A stretch of DNA of 64,000 bases from Chaetoderma sp. LZ-2023a (GCA_034401795.1 CM067369.1:90634579-90698578), one strand, 5' to 3'. Shown: positions 1 through 12,543, counted from the first letter of the stretch. Numbers and translations are program-made. The notes: a model not told the origin generated them from the sequence alone.

Positions 1-25
1 GAGCTGTACTATAGATATTATTAGT

Positions 26-656
26 TTAACCCTTCCCACTCTGATGTCTAAATTTTAATTTTTCAAATTAAATTAAAAGATGAACGGGTGTTAAATTTTC
101 AACAAATTTGGTGGAAGATGATGCTGTCGTAGACACAGGGCTCATACAACCGGCAGGTTTTCTTATTCAAGGACTTTCAAGACTAAAAAAGTTGATTTCT
201 CAAGGACTCAGAACCAGGATCCTGGACGAAGTGAGGATATGACAATGACACAAAATTTGATACAGCTTACCTTTAGAACCTTTCAAATTAGTTTGAATTT
301 TGGAACTTACTTGGTTCCAGATGGATTTTGCCCGTCAAATTGCCAATCAAATTTTCTTAAATCTTTATTTACATCAGTACTGTATGTATGTGTTTTGCAC
401 AGTAAAAATCACATGGGAGGAAATGTTGATTTTCAACGGCTTTTCAAGGCGGATGGGTGAAATTCCAGAACTTTTCAAGACAAATTTCAAATTCAAGGCT
501 TTTCAAGGCAAATGACAAAATTCAAGGGCTTTTCAAGTTTGTACAAACCCTGAGACAGTAACATTGTACATCAAAATTGTTGAAAAATGTACACCGTTTC
601 TTTCCTATTGACACAGTAAAGGATAGAATATTGACATCAGACTGGTATGGGTTAAT
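26..656. repeat. Family C palindromic MITE, split by a hAT-like insertion
   Basis: Begins TTTAACCCTTCCCACTCTG and ends CAGACTGGTATGGGTTAA. The two arms match the intact family C copy at 35636-35853, including the palindromic centre around GGAAGATG.TGCTGTC. The centre is interrupted at 136-552. Confidence 0.75.
136..552. mobile_element. hAT-like nonautonomous insertion (417 bp)
   Basis: Ends are CAGGGCTCATACAA and TTGTACAAACCCTG, a short inverted repeat of the CAGGG type common in hAT elements. The flanks share AGACA on both sides; the intact family C copy at 35636-35853 shows the uninterrupted target. The interior is rich in TTTTCAAGGC-like words and codes for nothing recognisable. An 8 bp target duplication is not clear, so hAT assignment is tentative. 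Confidence 0.6.
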
Positions 657-912
657 GATTAACCATGTAATGGTCAAGATTGTTCAGGAAAATTGCAATA
701 TCTACGTAGTTAATTTTCAGTTACAGGCCAAAAGACTATTTTAGAAAATTTACCATTAGAATGATTGGCTCGTGTCGTGATCCAGCGATTTTAGGAGTAA
801 GTTTTCAAAAATAATTTTCCCGCTGCCTGTAAATGGACATTAAAATTAAACATAACTTACAACTGATTTACTCTAGCATCTTAATTTAAAACGAAACCCT
901 GTAGGTAAGCTG

Positions 913-1397
913 TTAACCCTCATATCAGCCAAAAACGGCTTCTGCAGTGGTCTTGAGAAATTCCCATTTGCAGACCAAGACAACAATTTCTGAAAATTTA
1001 TCATTGGAATGACTGGCTTGATAACCGAGCCAGTCATTCCAGTGATAAAATTTCAAAAATAGTCTTCTCTTGGTCTGTAAATTGACATTTTCTGAGAAAA
1101 TAGAAAAATTTTTTGAACAAATTTGAGAGTTAAAGGGTTAAACCTTTTGATAATAGTTTGGAACTCAAATTTATTTTAACACTTTAATGCTCAGGCAACA
1201 GTCTCTGCAGTGGTCTTGACGAATGTCCAATTGCAGGACAAGAGAAGACTATTTGTGAAATTTTACCGCTGTAATGACTGACTCAATAACCAAGCCAGTC
1301 ATTACAGTGGTAAATTTTCAAAAATAGCCTTCTCTTGGCCTGTAAATGGGCATTGACTAAAAAGAAATTTGAATTTTCCTGAACCTTAAAGGGCTAA
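913..1397. repeat. Two family A palindromic MITEs in a row
   Basis: Copy 1 at 913-1141 is bounded by TTAACCCTC and GTTAAAGGGTTAA. Copy 2 at about 1176-1397 starts TTAACACTTTAA. Each has inverted inner arms (GTCCATTTGCAGACC and complement) and a central hairpin of about 35 bp containing AATGACTGGCT and its complement. Confidence 0.85.
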
Positions 1398-1430
1398 GGG
1401 ATAGAATATTCTTACATGACACAGAATTCA

Positions 1431-1678
<248 letters not shown>

Positions 1679-1844
1679 TTATGACTGACTTTTGCTAAAG
1701 TATGTTATGCATGCATGCGTGCCTGTTTTTGTCTCTGCAGCTTATCTCAGAAACAACAGATCAGATTTGGCACAAAACACAAGAAAAGTTGATATAGTAA
1801 ACCAGGAATTATTAAATGGACATTAATAATACGGTTTTAATATT

Positions 1845-1865
1845 TATTTTATATATATATATATA

Positions 1866-1927
<62 letters not shown>
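1845..1927. repeat. (TA)n microsatellite
   Basis: About 80 bp of nearly uninterrupted TA dinucleotides, within the same intron. Such tracts often vary in length and may be mis-sized in the assembly. Confidence 0.95.
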
Positions 1928-1930
<3 letters not shown>

Positions 1931-2030
1931 GAAATTCTATAGAAAAGCAAACACTGCTTATCTTAGCTTCACAATGAGCATCACATCACATTTGCATCCA
2001 CTGCTTTATGTTTGACTAGAGCATACCAAC

Positions 2031-2194
2031 CTGCAAACCGAGTTCAAATGCTGCGGTGAGTGCCGGCAAGTGACGTGGTGCATCAACCGGAATTGCAATT
2101 TTAAATGCTTCCTGAGCGAGCTTAAACAGCTGTGATGAACTGCGAATATGACGCTGAGCTGCCTCTAATACACGATGCAGACGGTAAACATCAC
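2031..2194 (-). CDS. ZSWIM5/6-like: ZSWIM5/6-like visible exon 13
   Basis: 164 bp. Acceptor TCACCCACAG. It encodes DVYRLHRVLEAAQRHIRSSS, then QLFKLAQEAFKIAIPVDAP and a segment ending FELGLQ. The phase-0 donor CAG|GTTGGT is the only one that keeps the next exon in frame, although it is weak; the stronger-looking GTATGC four bases on would break the frame. The SSSQLFKLAQEAFKIA block is conserved in the family. Confidence 0.92.
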
Positions 2195-2661
2195 CTGTGG
2201 GTGAGAATCCAATATTCATACATTATGATTATTTCCCGATACAAAAGTAAAACCTGATTCTTTTGTATTATATACAACTGAATTCCAAACATCACTCAGA
2301 TTTTGAAATGACAGTAGCTCAACTTAAAAACAGCGACATGTAACAGGTTGAATATATGTTGAAAGTAATCTGACTAGAAGTTGTTGCACTGCTACAATTT
2401 AGTTTTAAAACATTCTACAGAATATTTCTTATATCGTATAGAATATCATATGTTCTCTGCAGGGTTTTAATCATTAATCTGTGGTAGAAATCATTTTGGA
2501 GCTATAATTTAAACGGGCCACTAGCAGGTTGCAACATCAGAAAAATTCTGTTAACCAGTTACCCGATTTCCTCACCAATAACAGCATACTAAACTTCCTT
2601 CGATAGCCCAGGCCATATTACTATGACATAATCTTACAAAAATAAAATAAAATATACTCAC

Positions 2662-2819
2662 TTTTGGAGGCTGCCAATAATGTGGAAGCAAGTTCACATT
2701 GCTGGGCCTCGACATGGCCCAATATAAACCAGCGTGGAAATCGACTAAGTCCAACAGGGCCCACAGCCAGGCTTGGAAATGCTTCATCTGGATCTTCACT
2801 GTGCTCAAGGACTGGAAGC
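2662..2819 (-). CDS. ZSWIM5/6-like: ZSWIM5/6-like visible exon 12
   Basis: 158 bp. Acceptor TTTTCTACAG, donor A|GTGAGT. The correct frame is not the longest open frame here. It completes Arg (AG + G) and reads LPVLEHSEDPDEAFPSLAVG, then PVGLSRFPRWFILGHVEAQQ and CELASTLLAASK. RFPRWF..xHVEAQQCELAST matches the family. The out-of-frame 86-residue reading of the same DNA is a shadow. Confidence 0.94.
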
Positions 2820-3149
2820 CTGTAGAAAACATATTAGAAATCTCTTGTATTATATTGTAAAAGATATTATAGATTTTCAGTAAGTGAGACTGTGAGACAC
2901 ACTGTATTTACCGCAAGTTAGGCTTGCGCGATTGATGATGATTAAATAGAAAATCGCGATTATGTGAATAATTTCTATTGCCAAAAATATTTCTAAACCT
3001 ACCTTCTTTGATTGGTGCGTCCGGTCAAGAGAATTGACATTTCCATGACCAGAAGACTATTTTTTGAAAATGTATTACCGGAATGATACATTTTCAAAAA
3101 TAGTTTTATCTTTGGCCTGGAAATGGACACTTCTAAACACTATTGTAGC

Positions 3150-3400
3150 TAACGTCAATAATATAGTATTGTTGAACATCCTGTTGACTATTTTAAAACT
3201 AATTTGATCATGTGTCATAGGCAGCAACAGCACAGTCAAATTAGTTTCAAAATATTCAACAGCTCACCAGCATAGTAACCTTGCAAATGGGATTCTGGGA
3301 AGTCACGGTTCAAAGTATATAAATCATCCCAACAAGCGCAATGTATGGGCGGAGCTTAGCTAGAGATGGGCGGGGCTTGGCTACAAGTGGATTCACCAAT
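3150..3400. repeat. Family B MITE fragment
   Basis: Contains the family B palindromic centre (AACATCCTGTTGACTATTTT ... AATATTCAACAG) followed by the arm with CGGGGCTTGGCTAC-type sequence that borders other copies. Divergent. Confidence 0.65.
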
Positions 3401-3986
3401 GTGTTAAGCAACTGCCTCTAGTACCAAGAAGATTTTATGATTAAAAGCAAAACAAAAGTTGATATTTTTATGGTGATAAATCATTTATAATTACGTGATT
3501 GTCTCCCTCTAACTATAACTTAGCAGTATCACAATTTTGAGATATATTGATTATCCTGTTTGTTGTTACTGCCGGCACCACCACCACCACTACTACCGCC
3601 CATTGCTGTTTTAACAATTCTGTGTCCTGGGTTCCCAACACTTTATCAAAAATAAATTCCCTGGGTTTTCCTCAAGAAATTTCCAAAATTCCATGAGAAA
3701 TATTTTCACTTTAACAAGGTTGCTGGAAAGTCACGAGCACAGCAGCTAAGATGTAACTGATAACGTATACAACAGCGTGGTAACCTGTGCATACAATAAT
3801 TGTAATTTATTTCCATTTTCAGTCAATGTATACAACCTGGACACATGGTGCAAATGTCAAACTGGCGAAATGTGAAAACTCACTTCTGGGTCATTGTCAA
3901 ATTCCCTGAGTTTTTCCTGATTTTTGGCAGGTTTTTTCCAAATTCCCTGAGTTTTCCCTGACTGGTAAAATGGAAACCCATTCTCA

Positions 3987-4175
<189 letters not shown>

Positions 4176-4515
4176 TTATATATAAAATCCTATTTCAAAG
4201 ATGCTGCGTTTAATTAATTAATTTAAACATGCTTAAGACGACGGCACAGAAGCAACATATAGTTGTTATTCTATTCTTCTCTCATCTGAAACAATGTCAC
4301 GTAGTAAATATGGAACATCATAATATACAAGGAATTTGAATGTGAACAGGAACTTTCTCCAAACCAAATAAATTCTTCAGTCATTAACATTTCAACACCA
4401 ATACCTCAATTTTAAACCAAACACACAGGTAAATTATTGAATAATTTTGCAAATAATTTGATTGAAAGATGTTGCTGCCCTATGCAACAACCGCCGCCAT
4501 AAGGTGCAACAACTT

Positions 4516-4761
4516 TTAACCCTTTAAGCCTCAAATTTTTTCAAGAAAATTAAAAATTTTGCACAGAAAATGTCCATTTGCAGCCCCAAGAGAAAAGTAT
4601 CTTTTAAGGTCTACCATTGCAATGACTAGGTAGGTTAATTATCAAGCCAGTCGTTCCAGTGATAAATTAAAAAAATACTATTCTCTTGGTTTGCAAATGA
4701 ACATTTATGAAGACAATTTCAGAAGCCGTTTTGTTCGCCATCTTGAGCGTCAAAGGGTTAA
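4516..4761. repeat. Family A MITE
   Basis: Full copy from TTAACCCTTTAAGCC to CAAAGGGTTAA, with palindromic inner arms and central AATGACT hairpin, somewhat degraded. Confidence 0.85.
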
Positions 4762-5407
4762 TCAAACTACTTTAGAAATAGCTAACAAAATATTTCTTAC
4801 ATCGAAAGAGACCTTGTTAGCTCAAAGCAACTAGATAGAGAATACTGCAGATTTTATTTCAAATTCAATATATCTACTACGGCACAATGGTTAAAAGACC
4901 AATTAACACATGAGTATCAAGATGTCAAGATAAAATTGGAGCTAAGTACACATTCATGGCTAAAGTAACCTTGACCTGACCAAATTAACCGTGACCATGT
5001 TGAGAATAGATGAGCATTAACGGTTAACTAACCTCATCTCCCGATAGCTATGCAGGTGATCTAATAGACCACTCATAAACTATGCAGGTAGTTATAAGCT
5101 TTTTATCATGCCGCTAAGGAAAGATATTCAGGCTTTAGTATCTAAATGTTGATACATTTCTACAGGCTATGATGGCTGTCATGAGTTACTTTTCAACCTA
5201 TCAGAAAAATCCTAGCATGCCAGTCTCAGTATATACGCTTGGTCATCGAGGCGCCAGCTATAGTTCGACAATTTCATATAAAAGCAATAATACAGGTAAG
5301 CTGTTGAATATTTTGAAACTAACTTGACTGGAAGTTGTTGCTGCCATAGGCAGCAACAACTTCCAGTCAAATTAGTTTCAAAATATTCAAGGGGATAACT
5401 ATTACAT

Positions 5408-6232
5408 AACAAGCATTCTGTAAGTATTGCTTTGCAATACATGTCCCCTACCTGGTGATATAAATCTTTAGAGATTGACAGTCAAAGACTCAATTAAAAA
5501 TTGACAGATGCAGCTGAAACTCAAACTTGATCTGTAACTTCTCATAACATAGCAACGAAAATGTCTGAAACTCGAACTTGCTCTGTAACCCCTTATACTA
5601 AAGCGATGCACCGATTTTCGCTTAAATATCTTGAATGAGTGCGAAAAAAAGTGCGGAAGGCTAATATTTTTTGTATTTCTTAAGTCAAAAGGGAGGGGCA
5701 TAACGCCATCAAAAATTGACGCATACACCTGAAACTCGAACTTGGACTGTAACTTCTCATACCAAAGGAATGTAGCAATTCTCAGTATAATATCCTGAAA
5801 GACTGCGAAAAAAAGTGCGGAAAACTAATATTTTTCGTATTTCATAAGTCGAAAGGGGCATAACTCCATGAAAAATTGACAAAAATGTCTGAAACTCGAA
5901 CTTGCTCAGTACGTCCTTATACTAAAGCGATGCACCGAGTTTCTTAAATATCTTGAAGGAGTGCAGAAAAAAAGTGCGGTAAGCTGATATTTTTCGTATT
6001 TCTTAACTCGAAAGGGGGCACCACTCCATCAAAAATTGACGCATACGCCTGAAACTCGAACTTGCTCTGTAGCTTCGCATAACAAAGCAATAAACCAATT
6101 CTCAGTTGAATACCTTGAAGGACTGCGAAAAAGTGCGGAAAACCAACTGCGACCGACAGACAGACGGACGGGCGGACAGGCGGAGTGCTAACCTATAGTC
6201 CCCCCCCCCCCCGGTTTTACCAGTAAGGGACT
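5408..6232. repeat. Interspersed repeat E with internal tandem units
   Basis: Starts near CATTCTGTAAGTATTGCTTT and ends at CCGGTTTTACCAGTAAGGGA after an ACAGACAGACGGACG stretch and a C-tract. Inside, a unit of roughly 200 bp (TGAAACTCGAACTTG ... AAAGTGCGGAAA ... AAAATTGAC) repeats three to four times. Further copies lie at 31985-32300 (partial) and 60616-61072. I see no coding capacity. Similar repeats occur, as I recall, in mollusc genomes, but I cannot verify this. Confidence 0.75.
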
Positions 6233-6475
6233 AATAAAGAAGGGAATGCATTGGCACTTGCATGACATCACACACTATCACTTGAGGATACAAAATGGTG
6301 GCAATCACTGTTCAACGTTTACGAGACATTACAAAGCACATAATTGTGACTCAAAAACGGGAACACGACAGGATGTCAATGATATGGAATCTATAAACCA
6401 GAATCTATCGATGCAATACATTTGAGATGAGATTAGCATCCCTTTAAGTTATCTATGCGTTTAGATTGAGCTTAC

Positions 6476-6628
6476 CTTCCAGAAGCAGATTGATTTGTTT
6501 GCGTAGATTGGCCACGAGTGTCGTATCGAGCTCGACATCCATGAGGCGCCCAATGAGTCGCTCTTCCTGTTTGCACGCTTTCTCTTGAGCATAGACTCCC
6601 ATTGGCATTAATCTATGTTGACCTAATC
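6476..6628 (-). CDS. ZSWIM5/6-like: ZSWIM5/6-like visible exon 10
   Basis: 153 bp. Acceptor AACTTTAG, donor GAAG|GTAAGC. It encodes GLGQHRLMPMGVYAQEKACK, then QEERLIGRLMDVELDTTLV and a segment ending LLLEG. This follows the family's GLGQQR, YTQEK and ELDDTLV blocks. A family B MITE begins about 27 bp upstream of the acceptor, so the branch-point region lies in the last few bases between them. Confidence 0.95.
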
Positions 6629-6655
6629 CTAAAGTTAATAAAACAATGTGATACA

Positions 6656-7084
6656 ATGGAGGAATACAGTTTTAGCTATGCCCCGCCCATCCCTAGCTAA
6701 GCTCCTCACACGTTTTTCCCTCAGTTTTAGCCCTGCCACTCCCATCTCCAGCTAAGCACCACCCACGCTTTGCCTTTGTTGGGATCGATCGAGCACTGCA
6801 CTCACTGAATTTCAATTTCCAGAAAACTATATGGGTAAGCTGTTGAATATTTTGAAACTAATTTGACTGGGACAGCAACAGCATCCAGTCATAATAGTTT
6901 CAAAATATTCAACAGACTGTTTATTAAATAGTAAAGACATACAATTTGTACAACTTGATAGCCTATAAAACATTTATGGCAATCTAAATCGTGTCATTCA
7001 TAATGTAATTGATTATGACGTCAGCCTACATGTATTGTAGTTAATCTTGACGTCATATGATTGATCGATAAACTGGATTCCTCC
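6656..7084. repeat. Family B MITE, complete copy
   Basis: Bounded by ATGGAGGAATACAGTTTTAG and by the complement AAACTGGATTCCTCCAT. It holds the TAGCTATGCCCCGCCC arm, the palindromic centre flanked by CTGTTGAATATTTTGAAACT and complement, and a distal arm with two perfect TGACGTCA sites (7016-7023, 7048-7055). It sits 27 bp upstream of the acceptor of visible exon 10. Confidence 0.85.
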
Positions 7085-7439
7085 ATTATATATCACAGCC
7101 ATTAATGATCTGGTCAGCTAAAGGCGACTTTTGCTATGATACTGAGAAATGTCCATTCACAGCGCAGGAGATGATGTTTGAAAAATGTAGTTTAACAGTC
7201 ATCATTCGAGTGGTACATTTTCAACAGTCTTCTCTTGTACATTCAGTCAGGAAACCTTGACCATTAAAGGGTTAATGATTATGTTCTAGACCTTATTTGG
7301 CAGGTTCAACAATGGAGGGATCTGATCTCTCACTCAAGTGTCAGAAGTTATAATCACTGTATGGCACAATCAAAATGACCATGTATGCCTGTCATGACAC
7401 TGGAAAAATCTGTCATAAAAGAGTTGTATGTCTTCAGTG

Positions 7440-7690
7440 AATTTACAATTTAATAAACACTCTAATGTGACTGGGAGCTAACAGTTGCCAATAGGCAGCA
7501 ATAGCCCAGTGCCAAATTTGTTTCAAAATATTCAACACTTACCCGCAGTTACCTAACTTACATTGAAATTTTGATTTTGGTAATTTGGGTTTCAGTTTCA
7601 AAATCGCTTCCAACAACCAATGCGTATACAGTGGGCAGAGCTTAGCTAGAAATGGGGTGGGGCATGGCTAGAAATGTATCCGCTATTACT
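7440..7690. repeat. Family B MITE fragment
   Basis: Central palindrome remnants (AGGCAGCAATAGCCCAGT, then TTTCAAAATATTCAACA) followed by the TGGGCAGAGCTTAGCTAGAA arm. Confidence 0.65.
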
Positions 7691-7929
7691 TTTATCTCTG
7701 TACTACAGAACCATGAGCTGCTATTATTAGTGTTGTTCTGATTAATCGATTTGATCGATGATTAATTGGTTTGTATGTTCAATCAACACATCATTCATGA
7801 GTTCAGAAATTGATTTTGGTTGTTTATAAATTGATTTTATTAATTTATTTTAACTGGTCAAGCTAGAAAACGAATACTTTTTGGAAAAGAATTTAAATTT
7901 AATTGTTAGAACTATATAGTATTACTACT

Positions 7930-8140
7930 TAGTCCAAGACATTAATTCTTTCAGCACTGAAATAATATGTTAATTTCAAAGGAACCAATACTAATAACAT
8001 GTTGAATATTTTGAAACTTATTTGACTGGAAGCTGTTGCTGCCTAAGGCAGCAACAGCTTCCGGTCAAATTGGTTTCAAAATATTCAACAGATTATTTCT
8101 TAAATTATTAAGAATCTGTCATACCTGCGACTTTGTTTGA
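7930..8140. repeat. Family D-like palindromic repeat
   Basis: Near-perfect palindrome around TGTTGCTGCC.TAAGGCAGCAACA (about 8000-8095) with flanks resembling the TTAA-ended family D rather than the GGAATCC-ended family B. Confidence 0.6.
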
Positions 8141-8392
8141 AATGGGTAATTATCCTTAAACATGCTATAATTACTGCATTCAAAATGGGTAAAAAATGAG
8201 AACCAGTTATGATCAATCATTAATTGATCATCGCTTAGTTTATAAAACCAATCATCGATCACAAAAATAGAACCAATTCCCAACACTAGCTATTATTCCT
8301 CCATATTTCGTTGGTAACTTGTGGAATTTAGAAAACGGAACTGTTCGAAGAAAGGCAGGAACAACTTTGCATAAAGCTGTGAGAACTGTCTC

Positions 8393-8460
8393 GTGTGTGT
8401 GTGTGTGTGTGCGTGTGTGCACGCGCGCGCGTGTGTGCGCGCGTGTGTGTGTGTGTGTAC
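8393..8460. repeat. (GT)n/(GC)n alternating purine-pyrimidine tract
   Basis: About 68 bp of GT, GC and CG dinucleotides, a sequence type able to adopt Z-DNA. In the transcribed (minus) sense it is a CA repeat starting about 75 bp after the donor of visible exon 9. The open frame across it (Cys/Val/Arg-rich) is not a gene. Confidence 0.95.
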
Positions 8461-8534
8461 GCTCACATGGTTTTTTTGTGTTTGTGTGCCTGTGTGAAAT
8501 ATTTACTTATTACCTGAACAGTATTATATCTTAC

Positions 8535-8660
8535 CTATAAGCGCTGCATCGAATGCTAATGTGAGGTATGATTCGTAAAAGTTACTTGCCCCTGGTGGAC
8601 AAACATGTACATAATGCGGGACGGGTGAAGAACTGGAGTCAGATGACGAAGATAAGGAAA
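8535..8660 (-). CDS. ZSWIM5/6-like: ZSWIM5/6-like visible exon 9 (short, easily missed)
   Basis: 126 bp, too short to stand out as an open frame and recognised by translating between flanking splice sites. Acceptor TTGATTTCAG, donor ATAG|GTAAGA. It reads SLSSSSDSSSSPVPHYVHV, then CPPGASNFYESYLTLAFDAA and LIG. The ESYLTLAxxxALIG block matches the family and joins in phase to the GLGQHR start of the next exon. A (GT)n tract lies about 75 bp past the donor on the transcribed side. Confidence 0.93.
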
Positions 8661-8796
8661 CTGAAATCAAGAAGATAGAATTGTGAAAACATTACTATGA
8701 TAACGACACCATGAAAACCACATTAAATGTTTAACAGTTTGTTCAAACATTAATTAAAGTGTGATTTGCAAAACTCAGTGTGCTACCAAGTTATTG

Positions 8797-9130
8797 TTAA
8801 CCCTCTCATGGTCAAATTTGATCAAGAAAATATCAGTTTGCTCATAGAAAATTGTTCATTTGCAGGCGAGTAGACTATTTTTGAAAATTTTATCACTGGA
8901 ATGACTGCCTTCATTTCAGACCAGTTATTGCAGTAGCATAATTTCAAAAATAGCTTTCTCTTGGCCTGCAAATGCACATTTTCCAAGACCACTACAGAGG
9001 TCGTTTCTGTCCAGCCTGACCATTAACCTTTAGCACACTGATGTCAATATTCTATCTTTTCACTGTGTCAATAGCAAAGAAACTAGTGTACATTTTTCAA
9101 CAATTTTGTCTACCAGTCCATGCCGTCACG
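8797..9130. repeat. Family A MITE abutting a family C half-element
   Basis: Family A runs from TTAACCCTCTC to CATTAA (8797-9026). The same TTAA then starts a family C arm (TTAACCTTTAGCACACTGAT ... CAACAATTTTG) that is cut off near 9130, before its second half. Confidence 0.75.
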
Positions 9131-9289
9131 TGACTCTACAAGAACTGACCAGAGTGACATTGCCAGCGACCATTAGTTAGTGCTGAAGAAGTGACCGAGA
9201 TGGCCATGCAAGCTCCACTCAAACAATTTTTACATCCCGTAGAGGTAACTAATTTTCCTTATTATGAATCACCCTGGGATCAGGACCAA

Positions 9290-9680
9290 CTTGTTCGGAA
9301 CTATTCTGTTGAATATTTTGAAACTAATTTGACTGTGAACTACGCAGTCCAATTCATTTCTAAATATTCAACATTGATAACTTATCTATATAATTACCTT
9401 GAAATTGAGATTGTGTGAATTCAGGATTCAAAATATACAAATGGATTCGAACACACGTAAAGTGGGTGGAGGTTACCATGAGATGGGCAGGACATAGCTA
9501 GAAATGGATCCCTCCACAGAATGGAGGAATCCAGTTTTAGCTATGCCCCGCTCATCTCATGCCAACCTCCACCCATACTTCAACCATGTTGGGATCAATC
9601 GATCACTGCACTCCCTGACTATCAATTTACAGAAAACTATACAGATAACCTGTTGAATATTTTGAAACTAATTTTAATTT
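9290..9680. repeat. Two family B MITE pieces, head to tail
   Basis: A piece at about 9290-9505 ends AAATGGATCCCTCCA; a second begins at 9518 with ATGGAGGAATCCAGTTTTAG and is broken within the centre near 9670, just before visible exon 8's downstream intron sequence. Confidence 0.7.
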
Positions 9681-9838
9681 TAATTTAAACCATTTTCACC
9701 ATATCCTCCATGTCTCACCGGATACATAGATATATTCATTGCCATAACACTGGTGCGACGGAGCATTTGTTCTGGATGATCTGAACACCCCTCAGGCTCT
9801 ACACACTGATCATATATAAATACTAGATCCACACTTAC

Positions 9839-9988
9839 TTGAAGCGGATGACCGCTCCTCGGGACTAACAGATGCCTCCATAAGTGTGTCAAAAAGACAG
9901 CCAATTGGATCCAGCGGGTGACCGATCCATCCTTCTGTTGGCACTGGGACTTTTTTCTTTGGACATCCTGAGCTAGTACATGGCAAAC
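9839..9988 (-). CDS. ZSWIM5/6-like: ZSWIM5/6-like visible exon 8
   Basis: 150 bp. Acceptor CCTGTTGCAG and a consensus donor A|GTAAGT. It starts with a lineage-specific GLPCTSSGCPKKKVPVPT and then enters the conserved EGWIGHPLDPIGCLFDTLME. It ends in a Ser-rich stretch (SPEERSSASSK) that continues into the next exon. It leaves in phase 1. Confidence 0.94.
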
Positions 9989-10675
9989 CTGCAACAGGAT
10001 AATTGGTGGATATCATAAATATACTATGGTTAAAAAATACAACATCACAAGATCTAAAAACAAAATGTAATTTTATTTCATTTTCATCTATGATTCCTTT
10101 GTATTTATTAATAAACTCCAGCTCGCGATGAGTAATACGTCTTCCGCAATGTAATATTTCTTATTTGGTTGTCAATCGCACATGAAATTATCTGGAATAT
10201 GTACGAACAGCGCTAGCGACCAGTTAGTTCCAATAGCAATAATCATTATGTGCTAGCCCGTATTATAGTTATGTCAGATTTTGCAATTAACTTTAGGCTT
10301 GATAAGTGGCAGAAATTGAAGACATTCATTTCTCCCATCTGAACTGTTACTGGTGTAATTTTGAAACCAGTCTTGCTGTAACCTATGGATAAATAAGTCA
10401 CTTGTTAGTTGACATACCAGTCAAAATGAAGCAGCTTCATCAAGAAAGTCGAAGTCTGACACGAAATGTTTATCAGCTGTTGTTGCTTTAGTGTCCGGAC
10501 GAGTGTCACCGTTAACACCGCAAGTTTTCAAAATTACACCAGTTTCTATATTACATACCATATTGAGTAGACTAAGATTTAGCATACATATTCTGACTAG
10601 TCCACTGCACTGCTAAAATAAGAGAGGGTACTGGTCCAGTAGTCCTGACAAAGTTCTATATCTACCTGGCTCAGC

Positions 10676-11405
<730 letters not shown>

Positions 11406-11421
11406 TTATTGCAGTTAATAT

Positions 11422-12050
11422 TCTAACCCTCACATTCGTTAAAGACAATTTAAATTTTCTTATCAAATTAAAAATGTCCATTTGCAGACCAGGAGAAGAC
11501 TATTTTTGAAAATTTATCACTGGAATGACTGGCTCAGTTATCGAGCAAGTCATTCAAGTGATAAATTTTCAAAAATAGACTCCTCTTACTTGGCAAATGG
11601 ACATTTAACAAGACCACTGCAGAGAGCACCTTTTGCTGGCTTGAGTGTTAAAGGATTAACATGAAGCAGAAAGGCTTTCATAAAATATGGCAAAAGATGA
11701 GCAATCAGGTATTTGACCCGCTAGACCACTGATCCTTAAATTGCACCTGTTTTATATATTAACCTGTGTACATCAGCCTTTCTCCTACATCCTCTGCAAC
11801 AATTTACCTTTAGTTACCAGCATTAAAAGGAATCATCAAGATTGTTCAAGAAAATCCTAGTATGTTCTTACTAAATGCCGCCTTGCATGACAGATGGCTA
11901 ATATTTTATTTGCTCCTGGAATGACTGACTCATTTATCGAGCCAGTCAATTCAGTGGCAAAATTTCAAAAAATTGTTTATCTTGGCATGTGAATGGATAT
12001 TTCTTAAGATCACTACACAGGCCGGTTTTGGCCGACTTGACAATTAAATG
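11422..12050. repeat. Two family A MITEs
   Basis: Copy at 11422-11659 (CTAACCCTCAC ... GTGTTAAAGGATTAA) and a weaker one at about 11825-12050. The sequence between them shows nothing recognisable. Confidence 0.75.
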
Positions 12051-12149
12051 CTTACAATCAGTAACAGTATTGCTGAGAAAGCTAATAATGCAGGACAAGA
12101 TACAGCAGCCTGAAAGACTTATTGCAGCTGCAGGCAGTTTTCAAGTACA

Positions 12150-12198
<49 letters not shown>

Positions 12199-12222
12199 TA
12201 TTATTATTAATTATTATTATTG
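12150..12222. repeat. (ATT)n microsatellite
   Basis: About 70 bp of ATT triplets; it creates an artificial poly-Tyr reading frame. Confidence 0.95.
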
Positions 12223-12342
12223 ATGAAAGCTGTTACTGAATAATCGGAATAACTACTTAAGATCAGTTCAGTATTCGTTAAAATGCAGTTTCTTTTACAA
12301 AATATTTGGTTTTATAGCAAATGTGTTTGTCTAGCTTACTAC

Positions 12343-12543
12343 CTTGCCACAATGGTAAACCCTGAATGTCAAAGAGATCTGATAAGGTGGCAGCAGCAAC
12401 ATTACGAGGCGGTGATATCTGGCTGAGCCCTGCTAACCCGATGGGAGGGTCGGAACACAGAATATGCTGTAAATGTCTGTCTCCCCATGTCAGCTTGCTG
12501 GCTTCCAACGCTCGCTGAAAAATTGTTCTTGGCCTTTGACGTG
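12343..12543 (-). CDS. ZSWIM5/6-like: ZSWIM5/6-like visible exon 6
   Basis: 201 bp. Acceptor CATACAG and donor CAAG|GTAGTA. The Ala codon spans the junction (G + CA). It encodes RQRPRTIFQRALEASKLTWG, then DRHLQHILCSD, a variable Pro/Ala stretch, and DIQGLPLWQ. Compare the family pattern of an RTVF-like start, a DxHLQHI block and a PLW block. The frame was chosen by homology, because a longer alternative frame overlaps it. Confidence 0.93.

Noticed and set aside
913..1141. Palindromes as transcription terminators or microRNA hairpins
   Set aside because: The same palindrome recurs dozens of times with TTAA borders, which is better explained as a MITE; no evidence for processing.
2572..2832. 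86-residue frame starting MFSTGFQSLSTV
   Set aside because: Overlaps visible exon 12, but only the other frame matches ZSWIM5/6 and keeps splice phases.
8319..8540. Cys/Val/Arg-rich plus-strand frame
   Set aside because: Created by the (GT)n tract; overlaps the edge of visible ZSWIM exon 9 on the other strand.
11989..12210. Frame ending in poly-Tyr
   Set aside because: Arises from the (ATT)n microsatellite and a MITE arm.
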